A DNA stretch of 64,000 bases from Novosphingobium capsulatum NBRC 12533 (GTDB lineage Bacteria > Pseudomonadota > Alphaproteobacteria > Sphingomonadales > Sphingomonadaceae), in contig NZ_BCYV01000003.1 of the NCBI RefSeq assembly GCF_001598375.1, forward strand, positions 146,132-210,131, in the 5' to 3' direction. Positions 53,417 through 62,206 of this stretch are shown here, one piece after another (the stretch's first letter is position 1; each line of letters opens with the position of its first letter). The notes under the pieces were generated by a model. The model had not been told where the DNA came from. It saw only the letters and a list, made by a program, of their open reading frames with translations, and made no database searches. Both the position numbers and the translations under genes were made by a program.

Positions 53417-55029
53417 CAGCCCTCTGCCAGCGCCTCAGCAATCAACTTGCGCGTATTGCCTACGCCATACAGCGCGATAAAGCTGCCCATGCGCGGGCCC
53501 TGGGCAGAGCCCAGCAGCGTCTCATACAGCGCCTTGAACCAGTCACGCAGGGTTTCGAAGCCGTAGTGTGGGTCCTTGCCGATTTCATAGACGATGTTCT
53601 GCAATTCCTCGGCCGTGGCATCGTCGCTGGTCGCAGCGAGTTCTTCGTCGAGGGCGGCCAGCGCCGCTGCCTCGCCAGCCTCGGGCTTGCGCCGCACCAG
53701 CGTGGGCGCGATGAAATCCCGGTTGTAGGCCAGCGCCCGTGTCACCAGTGCATCGAGCGCGGGATGGGCGGCCGGATCGGCATTGTCGACATAGTTGGCA
53801 AGGTATGACCACACCTGTTCGCGCGTGGCATGGGCGCCCAGCACGCCGACGAGGTTGAGCAGCAGCCCATAGGTGACCGGCAGCTTGTCGCCCGCGCCAG
53901 GCTGTTCGCCATTGGTGCGCAGCAGGTGCCACACCGGGTTGCCCAGTTGCTGCTCCACCGGCTGGCTGGCCAGCTTTTCACGGAACTGCCAGTATTCATC
54001 GACGGCGCGGGGGATGATGCCCACGTGCAGCGACTTGGCGCTCTTGGGTTCGCGGAACAGGTAGAAGCCGAGGCTTTCCTCGCTGCCGTAATCGAGCCAT
54101 TGCTCGATGGTCAGGCCGTTGCCCTTGGACTTCGAGATCTTTTCGCCCTTCTCGTCCAGGAACAGTTCGTAGATCAGGCCTTCGGGGCGGCGGCCGCCGA
54201 GCACCTGGGCGATACGGCCCGATTGCGTCACGCTGTCGGTCAGGTCCTTGCCGCACATCTCGTAATCGACGCCCAGCGCCACCCAGCGCATCGCCCAATC
54301 GACCTTCCACTGCAGCTTGGACTTGCCGCCCAGGATCGATTGCTCGACCACCTCGCCGGTCACGTCGGTAAAGCGGATCATGCCGCTTTCCGCGTCGACC
54401 ACTTCCACCGGCACCTGGAGCACCTGGCCATTGCTGGGCGAGATCGGCAGCACCGGCGAATAGGTCTTGCGGCGTTCCTCGCGCAGGGTGGGCAACATGA
54501 TGCCCATGATCGCGTCGAAATGGCGCAGCACGTTCTTGAGCGCTTCGTCGAAAGCGCCCGAATTGTAGCGTTCGGCGCCCGAGACGAATTCATAGTCGAA
54601 GCTGAAGCGATCGAGGAATTCGCGCAGCATCGCGTTGTTGTGGTGGGCAAAGCTTTCGTACTTACCGAACGGATCGGGGATGCGGCTCAACGGCTCCTGC
54701 AGGTGCGCAGTGAGCAGGTCCTTGTTGGGCACGTTGTCGGGCACCTTGCGCAGCCCGTCCATGTCGTCGGAAAACGCAACCAGGCGCGTGGGGTGGCCGC
54801 CGGTCAGCACTTCATAGGCGCGCCGCACCAGCGTGGTGCGCAACACTTCCTGGAACGTGCCGATATGCGGCAGGCCCGAGGGGCCATAGCCGGTTTCGAA
54901 CAGCACCGGCACCAGCTCACCCGCGCCGTCGCGTTTCCCGCCGGGATAGCGCTTGACCAGCTTGCGCGCTTCCTCGAACGGCCAGGACTTCGACACTTGG
55001 GCGGCGGTGGTGAGTTCGGTTTGGGTCAT
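53416..55029 (-). CDS. lysS: Lysyl-tRNA synthetase, class I
   Basis: Charges tRNA-Lys through the class I fold, unrelated to the usual class II LysRS. The 537-residue protein has the HIGH motif in PSGLPHIGTFQE, the KMSKS motif in GEKISKSKGNG, and VAFSDDMDGLRKVPDN typical of class I LysRS. This form is common in alphaproteobacteria. The ATG at 55029 is 148 bases from the flagellin stop, across a terminator. Confidence 0.95.
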   Translation of the reverse strand: MTQTELTTAAQVSKSWPFEEARKLVKRYPGGKRDGAGELVPVLFETGYGPSGLPHIGTFQEVLRTTLVRRAYEVLTGGHPTRLVAFSDDMDGLRKVPDNVPNKDLLTAHLQEPLSRIPDPFGKYESFAHHNNAMLREFLDRFSFDYEFVSGAERYNSGAFDEALKNVLRHFDAIMGIMLPTLREERRKTYSPVLPISPSNGQVLQVPVEVVDAESGMIRFTDVTGEVVEQSILGGKSKLQWKVDWAMRWVALGVDYEMCGKDLTDSVTQSGRIAQVLGGRRPEGLIYELFLDEKGEKISKSKGNGLTIEQWLDYGSEESLGFYLFREPKSAKSLHVGIIPRAVDEYWQFREKLASQPVEQQLGNPVWHLLRTNGEQPGAGDKLPVTYGLLLNLVGVLGAHATREQVWSYLANYVDNADPAAHPALDALVTRALAYNRDFIAPTLVRRKPEAGEAAALAALDEELAATSDDATAEELQNIVYEIGKDPHYGFETLRDWFKALYETLLGSAQGPRMGSFIALYGVGNTRKLIAEALAEG

Positions 55030-55102
55030 GGTTCCCGCCCTTTCGCGCCTGCCGCGCGCGAAGGCAAGGCATTTGGGGCGGTTGATGCGGCGGTTCCATG
55101 CG

Positions 55103-55141
55103 AAAATGCGGCACAGCCCGGGGGTGGGCTGTACCGCATTT
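55103..55141 (-). terminator. Terminator after the flagellin gene
   Basis: A 15-base imperfect stem (AATGCGGTACAGCCC / GGGCTGTGCCGCATT on the minus strand) is followed by TTTCG, 37 bases past the flagellin stop. Confidence 0.7.
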
Positions 55142-55177
55142 CCGTGGAGGCTCCCGAAGCGGGTGTGGATGGGGGAC

Positions 55178-56059
55178 TTACTTCAGGAGCGTCAGGACAT
55201 TCTGCTGGTTCTGGTTGGCCTGCGAGATCATCGCGGTCGATGCCTGGGCGAGGATCTGCGCCTTGGCCATGGCGGTGGTTTCAGCAGAATAATCAGTATC
55301 CAGAATGCGGCTGCGCGCATCGGAAAGGTTGGTGACGTTGTCGGTCAGGTTGTTGACCACCGATTGCAGGCGGTTCTGGCCGGCACCGAATTCGGCACGC
55401 ACGGCCGTCACCTGCGCCAGGGCGGAGTCGATGTTGTCCATCGTGGTCGAAGCCTTGGCGGAATCGCTCACGTCCAGCGCCTGGGTGGTGGACGTAGCAT
55501 CATAGGTCGAGGCGCCCGAGCCGAACAGGATCTGGCCGTCGAACGCCTTGGAGCGCAGCGTGACCACGTTGGTGGTGTTGGCGCCGGCCTGGATATCGAG
55601 CGTGAGATCGTCGCTGCCATCGGTGGCGGGCGTGCTGGTCATCACCTTGAACACGTTGTTGCCGTTGAACAGGGTGTTGTTGAGCACGTCTGAAATCTGG
55701 GCGGTAAGGTTGCCCACTTCCGACTGCATCGCGGTGCGATCGGAATCCTGGTAGGTGGCCGACTTGGACTGGACCGCCAGTTCGCGGATGCGCTGGAGCA
55801 TCGCCGTCACTTCGTTGAGTGCGCCATCGGCGGTCTGCGCCATCGAGATGCCGTCGTTGGCGTTGCGTACGCCCTGCTGCATGCCCTGGATCTGCGCGGT
55901 CATGGTGGTGGTGATGGCCAGGCCCGCGGCATCGTCCTTGGCGCTGTTGATGCGCTTGCCGGTCGAGAGGCGCTGCATCGCAACGCCGGTCTGTTGCGAC
56001 GCGGTGATAGAGGCGTTGGCGGCACGAAGCGCCGCGATATTGGTGTTGATGACTGCCAT
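55178..56059 (-). CDS. fliC: Flagellin
   Basis: Filament subunit of the flagellum. The 293-residue protein has conserved helical ends (SITASQQTGVAMQRLSTGKR, GLAITTTMTAQIQGMQQ at the N-terminus; ALAQVTAVRAEFGAGQNRLQ and ILAQASTAMISQANQNQQNV at the C-terminus) and a short variable middle. The ATG at 56059 follows GTGGAGAATGG. No other flagellar gene is in the window, so it is a stand-alone flagellin locus. A sigma-54-type promoter is visible upstream. Confidence 0.94.
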   Translation of the reverse strand: MAVINTNIAALRAANASITASQQTGVAMQRLSTGKRINSAKDDAAGLAITTTMTAQIQGMQQGVRNANDGISMAQTADGALNEVTAMLQRIRELAVQSKSATYQDSDRTAMQSEVGNLTAQISDVLNNTLFNGNNVFKVMTSTPATDGSDDLTLDIQAGANTTNVVTLRSKAFDGQILFGSGASTYDATSTTQALDVSDSAKASTTMDNIDSALAQVTAVRAEFGAGQNRLQSVVNNLTDNVTNLSDARSRILDTDYSAETTAMAKAQILAQASTAMISQANQNQQNVLTLLK

Positions 56060-56117
56060 TTTCCCATTCTCCACTATGGGTTGAGTGACGATCCGGCGGT
56101 TCCCATCCGGTTCGCCA

Positions 56118-56133
56118 GCAAAAACGGCGCCGG
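56118..56133 (-). promoter_or_regulatory. Sigma-54-type promoter of the flagellin gene
   Basis: On the minus strand CGGCGCC-GTTT-TTGCT places GG and GC at the exact -24/-12 spacing of sigma-54 promoters. The start site would be about 47 bases before the flagellin ATG. Sigma-54 control of flagellins is known in Caulobacter. Confidence 0.5.
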
Positions 56134-56211
56134 CGCGGATTGTTTAAGTGGAGGGGGCGGGGCACGGGTGTATGCTTGCCCCTCGTTCCATTTTCGTTCA
56201 CAGGTTCGGGC

Positions 56212-58992
56212 ATGGCTGTCCCCGCTGATTCAGACCCGGGCAATCCCGCCCCGCCGGCGCTCGATCTGCCCGCAGTCCATGCCAGCCACAGCGGCTGCTG
56301 GCTGCGCGGGGTTGATCTGTTCCCCTCCACCCGCACGGTTGGCAAGGGTGAGGCGATCGTGGCGGCGGCCGATACGCCACTGCTGATGCTCAATGCGCCG
56401 CTGGTGGCAAGCCGGCTGGGCTATCCCGATCTGTCGGGCCTCGATCTGCTCGAGCTCTACGCCTTCGTCCATCCTGCGCGTTTCGTGGTGCCCACGCCCA
56501 AGGGGCTGGCCAATGCGCTGGGCCTGCCGCAACCGGCCGGAGACGCGGACGTGCCGCTGCTGTTGCAGCAGGCGGCGCAGGCCTTGCTGGCCACCACTGC
56601 TGCGCCCGATTGGCCAGAGCGGGAAGGGGCGTGGAGCGCGCTGCAATCCATGATCAAGCTGCGCTGGCCCTGGGCCACGTTGCTCACCGGGCAGATCGCC
56701 CGGCCCGAACGCGCCGAGCGCTGGCTGTTTTCGCGCCTGCCCGAATGGGACGAGGCGGGCGAGCGGCCACAGCCGGCGCAAGTCGTGCTCGATCCGCAAG
56801 CGGTGGAGACGCGGCTCGCCACGCTGACCGGCGCCGGGGCGGAAGACCGGCCAGGCCAGCGCGCCTTTGCGCGCGAGGCGGCGCAGATGTTCGCGCCGCG
56901 CCGGGGTGCGCGGCAGCCGCACGTGGTGCTGGCCCAGGCCGGCACCGGCACCGGCAAGACGCTGGGCTATCTGGCGCCGGCATCGCTGTGGACCCAGCAA
57001 TCGGGCGGCACGGTCTGGGTTTCCACCTATACCAAGGCGCTGCAACGGCAGCTGCGTCGCGAAAGTGCGCGCGCCTTTGCCATGCCGCCGCCGGGCAGCA
57101 AGGCGCCGCCGCCGGTGGTGGTGCGCAAGGGGCGCGAAAACTATCTGTGCCTGCTCAACCTGGAAGACGCCTTGCAGGGCGGCTTTACCGGGCGGCCGGC
57201 GATCCTCGCGCATCTCGTGGCGCGCTGGGCGGCCTATAGCCAGGATGGCGACATGATCGGCGGCGATTTGCCCGGCTGGCTGGGCACGCTGTTTCGTAAG
57301 CGGGGCATCGCCGCCCTGACCGACCAGCGCGGCGAATGCGTCTATGCCGGCTGCCCGCATTATCGCAAATGCTTCATCGAACGCGCCGCGCGCGCCAGTG
57401 CCGAGGCAGAGCTGGTGGTGGCCAACCACGCGCTGGTCATGGTCAACGCCGCGCGCGGCCGCGATGTCGCGCAGCGCCCCACGCGCATCGTGTTCGACGA
57501 AGGACACCACGTGTTCGATGCGGCCGACAGTACGTTTGGCGCCGCGCTGACCGGGGCCGAAGCGATCGAGCTGCGCCGCTGGGTGATCGGCCCCGAAGGC
57601 AAGTCACGTGGGCGGCGGCGCGGGCTTTCGGCGCGGCTGGCCGATGTCGCCAGCTATGACGAAGGTGGCGCCACGGCGATCACCCAGGCGCGCGAGGCCG
57701 CCGAGCTTTTGCCCGGTGACGGCTGGCTGGCGCGGATCGGCGAGGGCACGCCCGATGGCCCGGTGGAGCGCCTGCTGGCGGCGGTACGCGCCACCGTGCT
57801 GGCCCGCGATGAAAGCGGCGGCACCGAGGCCGGCTATGGCCTGGAAACCGAAGCGGCACAGCTCGATGGCCCGATGCTGGAAGCTGCCGCGGGCGCGCTC
57901 GAAGCGCTGGAAGACCTGCGCCAGCCGCTGCTGCGCCTGACCCTGCGCCTGGAAGCGATCGTGGAGGAAGGGCCCGACTGGCTCGACGGCCAGGCCCGCG
58001 CGCGGATTGAGGGCGCACGCAGCGCCATCCAGTGGCGCACCGACCTGCTTGCGGGTTGGATCGCGCTGCTCGGGCGGCTGGGCGGGCCGGCCGATCCCGA
58101 TTACGTCGATTGGCTGGCGCTGGATCGGTCTGATGGCCGGGAATGGGACATGGGGCTGCACCGCCACCATCTCGATCCGATGAAGCCCTTTGCCGAAGTC
58201 GTACTGGCCCCGGCCCATGGCGTGCTGATGACCTCGGCCACGCTCACCGATGGCGGCGACTGGAGCGGGGCGATCACCCGCAGCGGTGCCGCGCGGCTGG
58301 AGGTGCAGCCCGAGCTGTTTGCCGCCAAAAGCCCGTTCGACTATCCCAACCAGGCGCAGGTTCTGATCGTCACCGATGTACCACGTGGCGATATTGCCGC
58401 GCTGGCGGGCGCCTATGCCCGCCTGATCGAGACGAGCGGCGGCGGCGTGCTGGGCCTGTTCACCGCGATCCGCCGTTTGCGGGCGGTGCACGGGCGCATT
58501 GCCGATCGCCTGGCGCGCGCCGGGCTGCCGCTCTATGCCCAGCATGTCGACCCCATCGATACCGGCACGCTGGTGGATATCTTCCGCGATGATCCGCGTG
58601 CCTCGCTGCTGGGCACGGACGCGCTGCGCGACGGGGTCGATGTGCCGGGGCAGTCGCTGCGCCTGGTGGTGATGGAGCAGGTGCCCTGGCCCAAGCCATC
58701 GATCCTGCATCGCGCCCGGCGCATGGCCGCCCCGCGCGAAGAGGGCGGCGCACAGGGGCATGATGACCGCATCATTCGCGCGCGCCTGGCGCAGGCTTTC
58801 GGACGGCTGATCCGCTCGGCCGAGGATAAGGGGCATTTCGTGGTCCTCTCCTCTGCCTTCCCATCGCGCCTGCTGTCTGCCTTCCCCGAAGGCACGCCAG
58901 TGCGCCGGGTCAGCCTGGAGCAGGCTTTACAATCCATCGCCGGCCGTGTTGATGAGGCGGTGTTGGCATCGAAAGTCGAAAGTTCGCCGTGA
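56212..58992 (+). CDS. DinG/XPD-like FeS ATP-dependent DNA helicase
   Basis: A 926-residue superfamily 2 helicase. Walker A is AGTGTGKTLGYLAP, the DEAH-type box is VFDEGHHVFDAAD, and the FeS-cluster Cys set is seen in NYLCLLNL and ECVYAGCPHYRKCFIE, between motif I and motif II as in DinG/XPD. Motif VI-like QAFGRLIRSAEDKG is near the end. The N-terminal ~200 residues form an extra domain with no visible nuclease motif. Start 56212 follows CAGGTTCGG. It overlaps the next gene by 4 bases. Divergent from fliC. Confidence 0.88.
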   Translation: MAVPADSDPGNPAPPALDLPAVHASHSGCWLRGVDLFPSTRTVGKGEAIVAAADTPLLMLNAPLVASRLGYPDLSGLDLLELYAFVHPARFVVPTPKGLANALGLPQPAGDADVPLLLQQAAQALLATTAAPDWPEREGAWSALQSMIKLRWPWATLLTGQIARPERAERWLFSRLPEWDEAGERPQPAQVVLDPQAVETRLATLTGAGAEDRPGQRAFAREAAQMFAPRRGARQPHVVLAQAGTGTGKTLGYLAPASLWTQQSGGTVWVSTYTKALQRQLRRESARAFAMPPPGSKAPPPVVVRKGRENYLCLLNLEDALQGGFTGRPAILAHLVARWAAYSQDGDMIGGDLPGWLGTLFRKRGIAALTDQRGECVYAGCPHYRKCFIERAARASAEAELVVANHALVMVNAARGRDVAQRPTRIVFDEGHHVFDAADSTFGAALTGAEAIELRRWVIGPEGKSRGRRRGLSARLADVASYDEGGATAITQAREAAELLPGDGWLARIGEGTPDGPVERLLAAVRATVLARDESGGTEAGYGLETEAAQLDGPMLEAAAGALEALEDLRQPLLRLTLRLEAIVEEGPDWLDGQARARIEGARSAIQWRTDLLAGWIALLGRLGGPADPDYVDWLALDRSDGREWDMGLHRHHLDPMKPFAEVVLAPAHGVLMTSATLTDGGDWSGAITRSGAARLEVQPELFAAKSPFDYPNQAQVLIVTDVPRGDIAALAGAYARLIETSGGGVLGLFTAIRRLRAVHGRIADRLARAGLPLYAQHVDPIDTGTLVDIFRDDPRASLLGTDALRDGVDVPGQSLRLVVMEQVPWPKPSILHRARRMAAPREEGGAQGHDDRIIRARLAQAFGRLIRSAEDKGHFVVLSSAFPSRLLSAFPEGTPVRRVSLEQALQSIAGRVDEAVLASKVESSP

Positions 58993-59534
58993 AGACGCTC
59001 GCCCTGTTCCGCCATGCCAAGTCTGACTGGAGCGATGCCCGCGCCCGCGATTTCGACCGTCCGCTCAACGAACGCGGCCAGCGCGGCGCGCTCGCCATGG
59101 GCGAGCATGTGCGCGACAGCGGCCGCCGCTTTGACCGCGTGATCGCCTCGCCGGCGGTGCGCGTGGCCGAGACCATCGAATGGGCCAGCAAGGCGTGGAA
59201 CCGCGTGTTTCCGGTGGAATGGGACCGCCGCATCTACCTCGCCAGCTCGGCCACGCTGATGGACTTGCTGCGCGAATTGCCCGGCGATCCCGGCAGCGTG
59301 CTGATGATCGGCCACAATCCGGGCCTGGAAGACCTGATCTTCGATCTGGTGCCCGATGATGGATCAAGCCCCTTGCGCGATGTGGTGGAGGCCAAGTTCC
59401 CTACCGCCACTTTCGCCGTGCTGGAACTGGACGCGGCGCGCTGGGCGGATGTGGACGCGGGTTGCGCGCGGTTGGTTGACCTGACGCGACCACGCGATCT
59501 CGATCCGGCACTGGGGCCGCAGCCGCACGCGTGA
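58989..59534 (+). CDS. SixA-like histidine phosphatase
   Basis: A 181-residue member of the histidine phosphatase superfamily, SixA branch: the phosphoacceptor His sits in LALFRHAKSDWSD, Arg in DRVIASPAVRVAET, and the second His in VLMIGHNPGLEDL. SixA removes phosphate from phosphohistidine proteins such as ArcB or PTS components; the partner here is unknown. The GTG start overlaps the helicase stop by 4 bases (GTGA). Confidence 0.87.
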   Translation: MKTLALFRHAKSDWSDARARDFDRPLNERGQRGALAMGEHVRDSGRRFDRVIASPAVRVAETIEWASKAWNRVFPVEWDRRIYLASSATLMDLLRELPGDPGSVLMIGHNPGLEDLIFDLVPDDGSSPLRDVVEAKFPTATFAVLELDAARWADVDAGCARLVDLTRPRDLDPALGPQPHA

Positions 59535-59552
59535 GGGCTGGGGGCGTTGTCG

Positions 59553-59894
59553 ATGTTGGACGCTGCAACCGTTCGGCGGCTTCGATTTGCTAAAAAACAC
59601 GAGACAGCATGCCGCTGGCTGTGTTTTTGCGGCATGGGCCTCATAATTTTAGCCGGGATCACCGATTGCTTTTTACTCGCGCTCGCCGGCGGGGTCATTT
59701 TCATGCCCGGGGCTTGGATATTCAACTTAAGATGCCCGTCTTGTGGCTGGCTCGTTTATAGACGCTATGGAACAGCCACTAAGCACGCCAAAGATCAGAT
59801 GCTGGCTCCGCTTTTTTCGAAACAAGTCTGGCATCAGCCTGAAATGTGCACGAAATGCTCCTTCCGCTTCCGCTCGCCAGAGTGGGATGAATAA
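59553..59894 (+). CDS. Hypothetical membrane protein with zinc-ribbon-like Cys pairs
   Basis: Not recognised. The 113-residue protein has two hydrophobic stretches (CFCGMGLIILAGITDCFLLA and AGGVIFMPGAWIFNL) followed by two Cys pairs, CPSCGW and CTKCSF, 40 residues apart, that could hold one zinc. The composition is less GC-rich than its neighbours, which may mean transfer. Start ATG 59553; a TTG two codons earlier is possible. It lies 18 bases after the SixA-like gene and before repeat-rich DNA. Confidence 0.6.
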   Translation: MLDAATVRRLRFAKKHETACRWLCFCGMGLIILAGITDCFLLALAGGVIFMPGAWIFNLRCPSCGWLVYRRYGTATKHAKDQMLAPLFSKQVWHQPEMCTKCSFRFRSPEWDE

Positions 59895-59931
59895 GGGGTG
59901 TGAGCTTTCGGCGATTTGCACTGCTATTCCT

Positions 59932-60032
59932 TCGTCATTCCCGCGCAGGCGGGAATCCATTGACTAGGGTGCAAAAAGGGCAGGCGTCTGGTTGTTGAGT
60001 TGATCTCTTGGCTGGATTCCCGTCTGCGTGGA
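59932..60032. repeat. Repeat family F, inverted pair
   Basis: CATTCCCGCGCAGGCGGGAA with TCCA at the left and the facing diverged copy TGGATTCCCGTCTGCGTGGA at the right, about 50 bases apart. Confidence 0.6.
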
Positions 60033-60115
60033 AGCAACGGCACTTGGCGATGAATATGGGCAATCCCGGCAATGGTGGTGAAATCCACTCACACTGCGTC
60101 GCTCTTTTTTCAAAT

Positions 60116-60184
60116 TTCCACACTAAGCCACGAAGACACGAAGAGAAGGGGCGTCTTCGTGGCTTCGTGGCTTAGTGTGGAATC
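60116..60184. repeat. Repeat family C: perfect 20-bp hairpin
   Basis: TTCCACACTAAGCCACGAAG pairs perfectly with CTTCGTGGCTTAGTGTGGAA, with further CACGAAG / CTTCGTG pairing inside. It is a cleaner version of the unit at 5343-5413. Confidence 0.85.
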
Positions 60185-60229
60185 ATTTTGAGAATCACGC
60201 GCGCCTGGTTTGGGCGGGGTATTGAGGGA

Positions 60230-60338
60230 TAAAGCTGGACCCCGGATCAAGTCCGGGGTGACGTTAGGTATTTGATTTGAGGTGTTTAAAATACCTCATA
60301 TTCTTCGTCACCCCGGACTTGATCCGGGGTCCAGCTTC
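60230..60338. repeat. Repeat family B, inverted pair
   Basis: GGACCCCGGATCAAGTCCGG at the left and CCGGACTTGATCCGGGGTCC at the right, 45 bases apart, upstream of the DUF885 stop codon. Confidence 0.85.
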
Positions 60339-60349
60339 TTCTTGGCCAA

Positions 60350-62206
60350 CTACCGCGCCGCCTGTTCCTCGATCCAATCGTGGATTTTGTCTTCCAGCAC
60401 CGGCAGCGGCAGCGCGCCGCTGCCCAGCACTTGGGCATGAAAGGCGCGCAAGTCGAAGCGTGGGCCCAGGCGGCGTTCGGCTTCGCTGCGCAGGCGCTGG
60501 ATCGTCAGGGCGCCGATCTTGTAGGCCACGGCCTGGCCGGGATCGGCGATATAGCGATCGACTTCGGCCTGCGCATCGCTGCGGCCCATCCCTGAATTGG
60601 CGAGCATGTAGTCCAGCGCCTGGGCGCGGCTCCAGCCCTGGCTGTGCAGCCCGGTGTCGACGACCAGCCGCATGGCGCGCAGCATCTCGTCGTCCAGCGT
60701 GCCCCAGTGCTGCATGGGATCATCGTACAGCCCCATCGCATAACCCAGGGTTTCGGCGTAGAGCGCCCAGCCTTCGACATAGGCGGTGTTGCCGCCATAG
60801 CGCTGGAAATCGGGGAGGCGCGGGTTTTCCTGGGCCAGGCTGATCTGGAAATGGTGGCCCGGCGCGCCTTCGTGCAGATAGAGCGTGGCGATCCCGGTCA
60901 TGAACCGGCTCTTGAGATCGAAGGTATTGAAATAGAACACGCCCGGCCGGCTGCCATCGGCAGTGCCGGGGCTATAGCTGCCGCCCGCCTCGAACCGCGC
61001 GCGATAGGCCGGGTGGGGCATGATCAGCAGCGGAGTGCGCGGCATGGTGATGAAGAAGCGGGGGGCCTGCGCTGCCACGACTTGCGCCACGCGGCGATAG
61101 CCGGCGGCCAGATCCTCGGTCTTGCGCGGGTGATAGCGCGGATCGACGCGGATTTCGTCGAAGAACGCATGGAGCGAGCCGGTAAAGCCAAGCTGGGTCT
61201 TGACCACGTCCATCTCGGCCTGGATGCGCGCCACTTCGGCGAGGCCCAGGGTGTGGACCTGCGCGGGATCGAGATCGAGCGTGGTGTGGTGGTGCAAGAG
61301 CGCGCGATAGAGCGCCGCGCCGCCGGGCAGGGCATCGAGGCCGACGCTCTCGCGCGTGGCGGGCAGATATTCGTTGGCAAGGAACGCGCGCAGGGTGCGA
61401 TAGGCGGGATAGACTGCCTCGACCGTGGCGGCGCGATATTCCGCCAGCAGGCGGCGGCGCGCAACCATGGCAGACTTGCCGTTCAGGCCTTGTGCCTGCT
61501 GCGCCGGGGTCATGAACAGGGAATGCTCGGGCGGGCGTGCCAGCAGCGCGTCGATCTGCCCGATCAGGGTTTCCACCACCGGGCGCGGGCTGGTCACGCC
61601 GCGCGCCAGCCCTTCGCGATAGCGGGCGATGGCCGCATCGAATACCGCCGGCAGGGCACGATCGCGCGCCAGGTTGGCGGCATGGTCTGCGCCGGTAGCA
61701 AGCTCCATCGGCCCGCCGGCTGAGGCGAGGCCGGGATATTCCACCTGCAATCCGCCGACAGGATTGAGCGGCATCATCGCCAGCATGTCGGCTACCGGGG
61801 GGCTGAGCATCACCTGCTCGTCATCAAGCACGGCGGCATAGGCCTTGGCCGAAATGCGCTGCGCCGGATCGAGCGTGTCGGGGTTGATCCGCGCCAGGGC
61901 ATCGCGCGCGGCGGCATTGCGCGCGCGCTGCATCGTGGTCAGCGCCGGATCGAAGATCAGGCGGAACTGCTCGGCCGTCAGTGGCTCGCCCCGTTCCAGG
62001 GTGTCGAGCGGATCGAGCGCGCGGCGGGCGGCGTCATCCTGCGCCAGGAACACGGCCAGTGCCGCATCGCTCCGCTGGCGTTGATCGGGTATGGTTGTTG
62101 TGGCGGTGGCGGGCAGGGCCTGCGCGCCGGCCGGGTGGGTGGTCAGGGCCGATGCCGCTAGCAGGGAAAGGAGGAAGGCGCGCACCAGCCTGGTGCCAGG
62201 CCTCAA
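60350..62206 (-). CDS. DUF885 family secreted protein (putative metallopeptidase)
   Basis: The protein of about 618 residues has a signal peptide (LVRAFLLSLLAASALTTHPA then GAQA) and matches DUF885: HSLFMTPAQQAQGLNGK-like opening of the core, FFDEIRVDPRYHPRKTEDL, and the putative metal motif ATLYLHEGAPGHHFQIS with downstream TAYVEGWALYAE. DUF885 proteins are thought to be zinc peptidases of the gluzincin type. The start is uncertain: TTG 62206 overlaps the upstream gene's stop (TTGA); GTG at 62212 or 62185 are alternatives. It is coupled to the oxygenase gene upstream. Confidence 0.75.
   Translation of the reverse strand: MRPGTRLVRAFLLSLLAASALTTHPAGAQALPATATTTIPDQRQRSDAALAVFLAQDDAARRALDPLDTLERGEPLTAEQFRLIFDPALTTMQRARNAAARDALARINPDTLDPAQRISAKAYAAVLDDEQVMLSPPVADMLAMMPLNPVGGLQVEYPGLASAGGPMELATGADHAANLARDRALPAVFDAAIARYREGLARGVTSPRPVVETLIGQIDALLARPPEHSLFMTPAQQAQGLNGKSAMVARRRLLAEYRAATVEAVYPAYRTLRAFLANEYLPATRESVGLDALPGGAALYRALLHHHTTLDLDPAQVHTLGLAEVARIQAEMDVVKTQLGFTGSLHAFFDEIRVDPRYHPRKTEDLAAGYRRVAQVVAAQAPRFFITMPRTPLLIMPHPAYRARFEAGGSYSPGTADGSRPGVFYFNTFDLKSRFMTGIATLYLHEGAPGHHFQISLAQENPRLPDFQRYGGNTAYVEGWALYAETLGYAMGLYDDPMQHWGTLDDEMLRAMRLVVDTGLHSQGWSRAQALDYMLANSGMGRSDAQAEVDRYIADPGQAVAYKIGALTIQRLRSEAERRLGPRFDLRAFHAQVLGSGALPLPVLEDKIHDWIEEQAAR

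Larger units (their letters stand above)
59895..60349. other. Repeat-rich gene-free region
   Basis: No gene on either strand. It contains family F, C and B repeats, listed separately, and is almost entirely made of palindromic units. Confidence 0.7.

Noticed and set aside
53830..55335. Long plus-strand frame opposite lysS
   Set aside because: Antisense of a clear class I LysRS; no ribosome site or domain.
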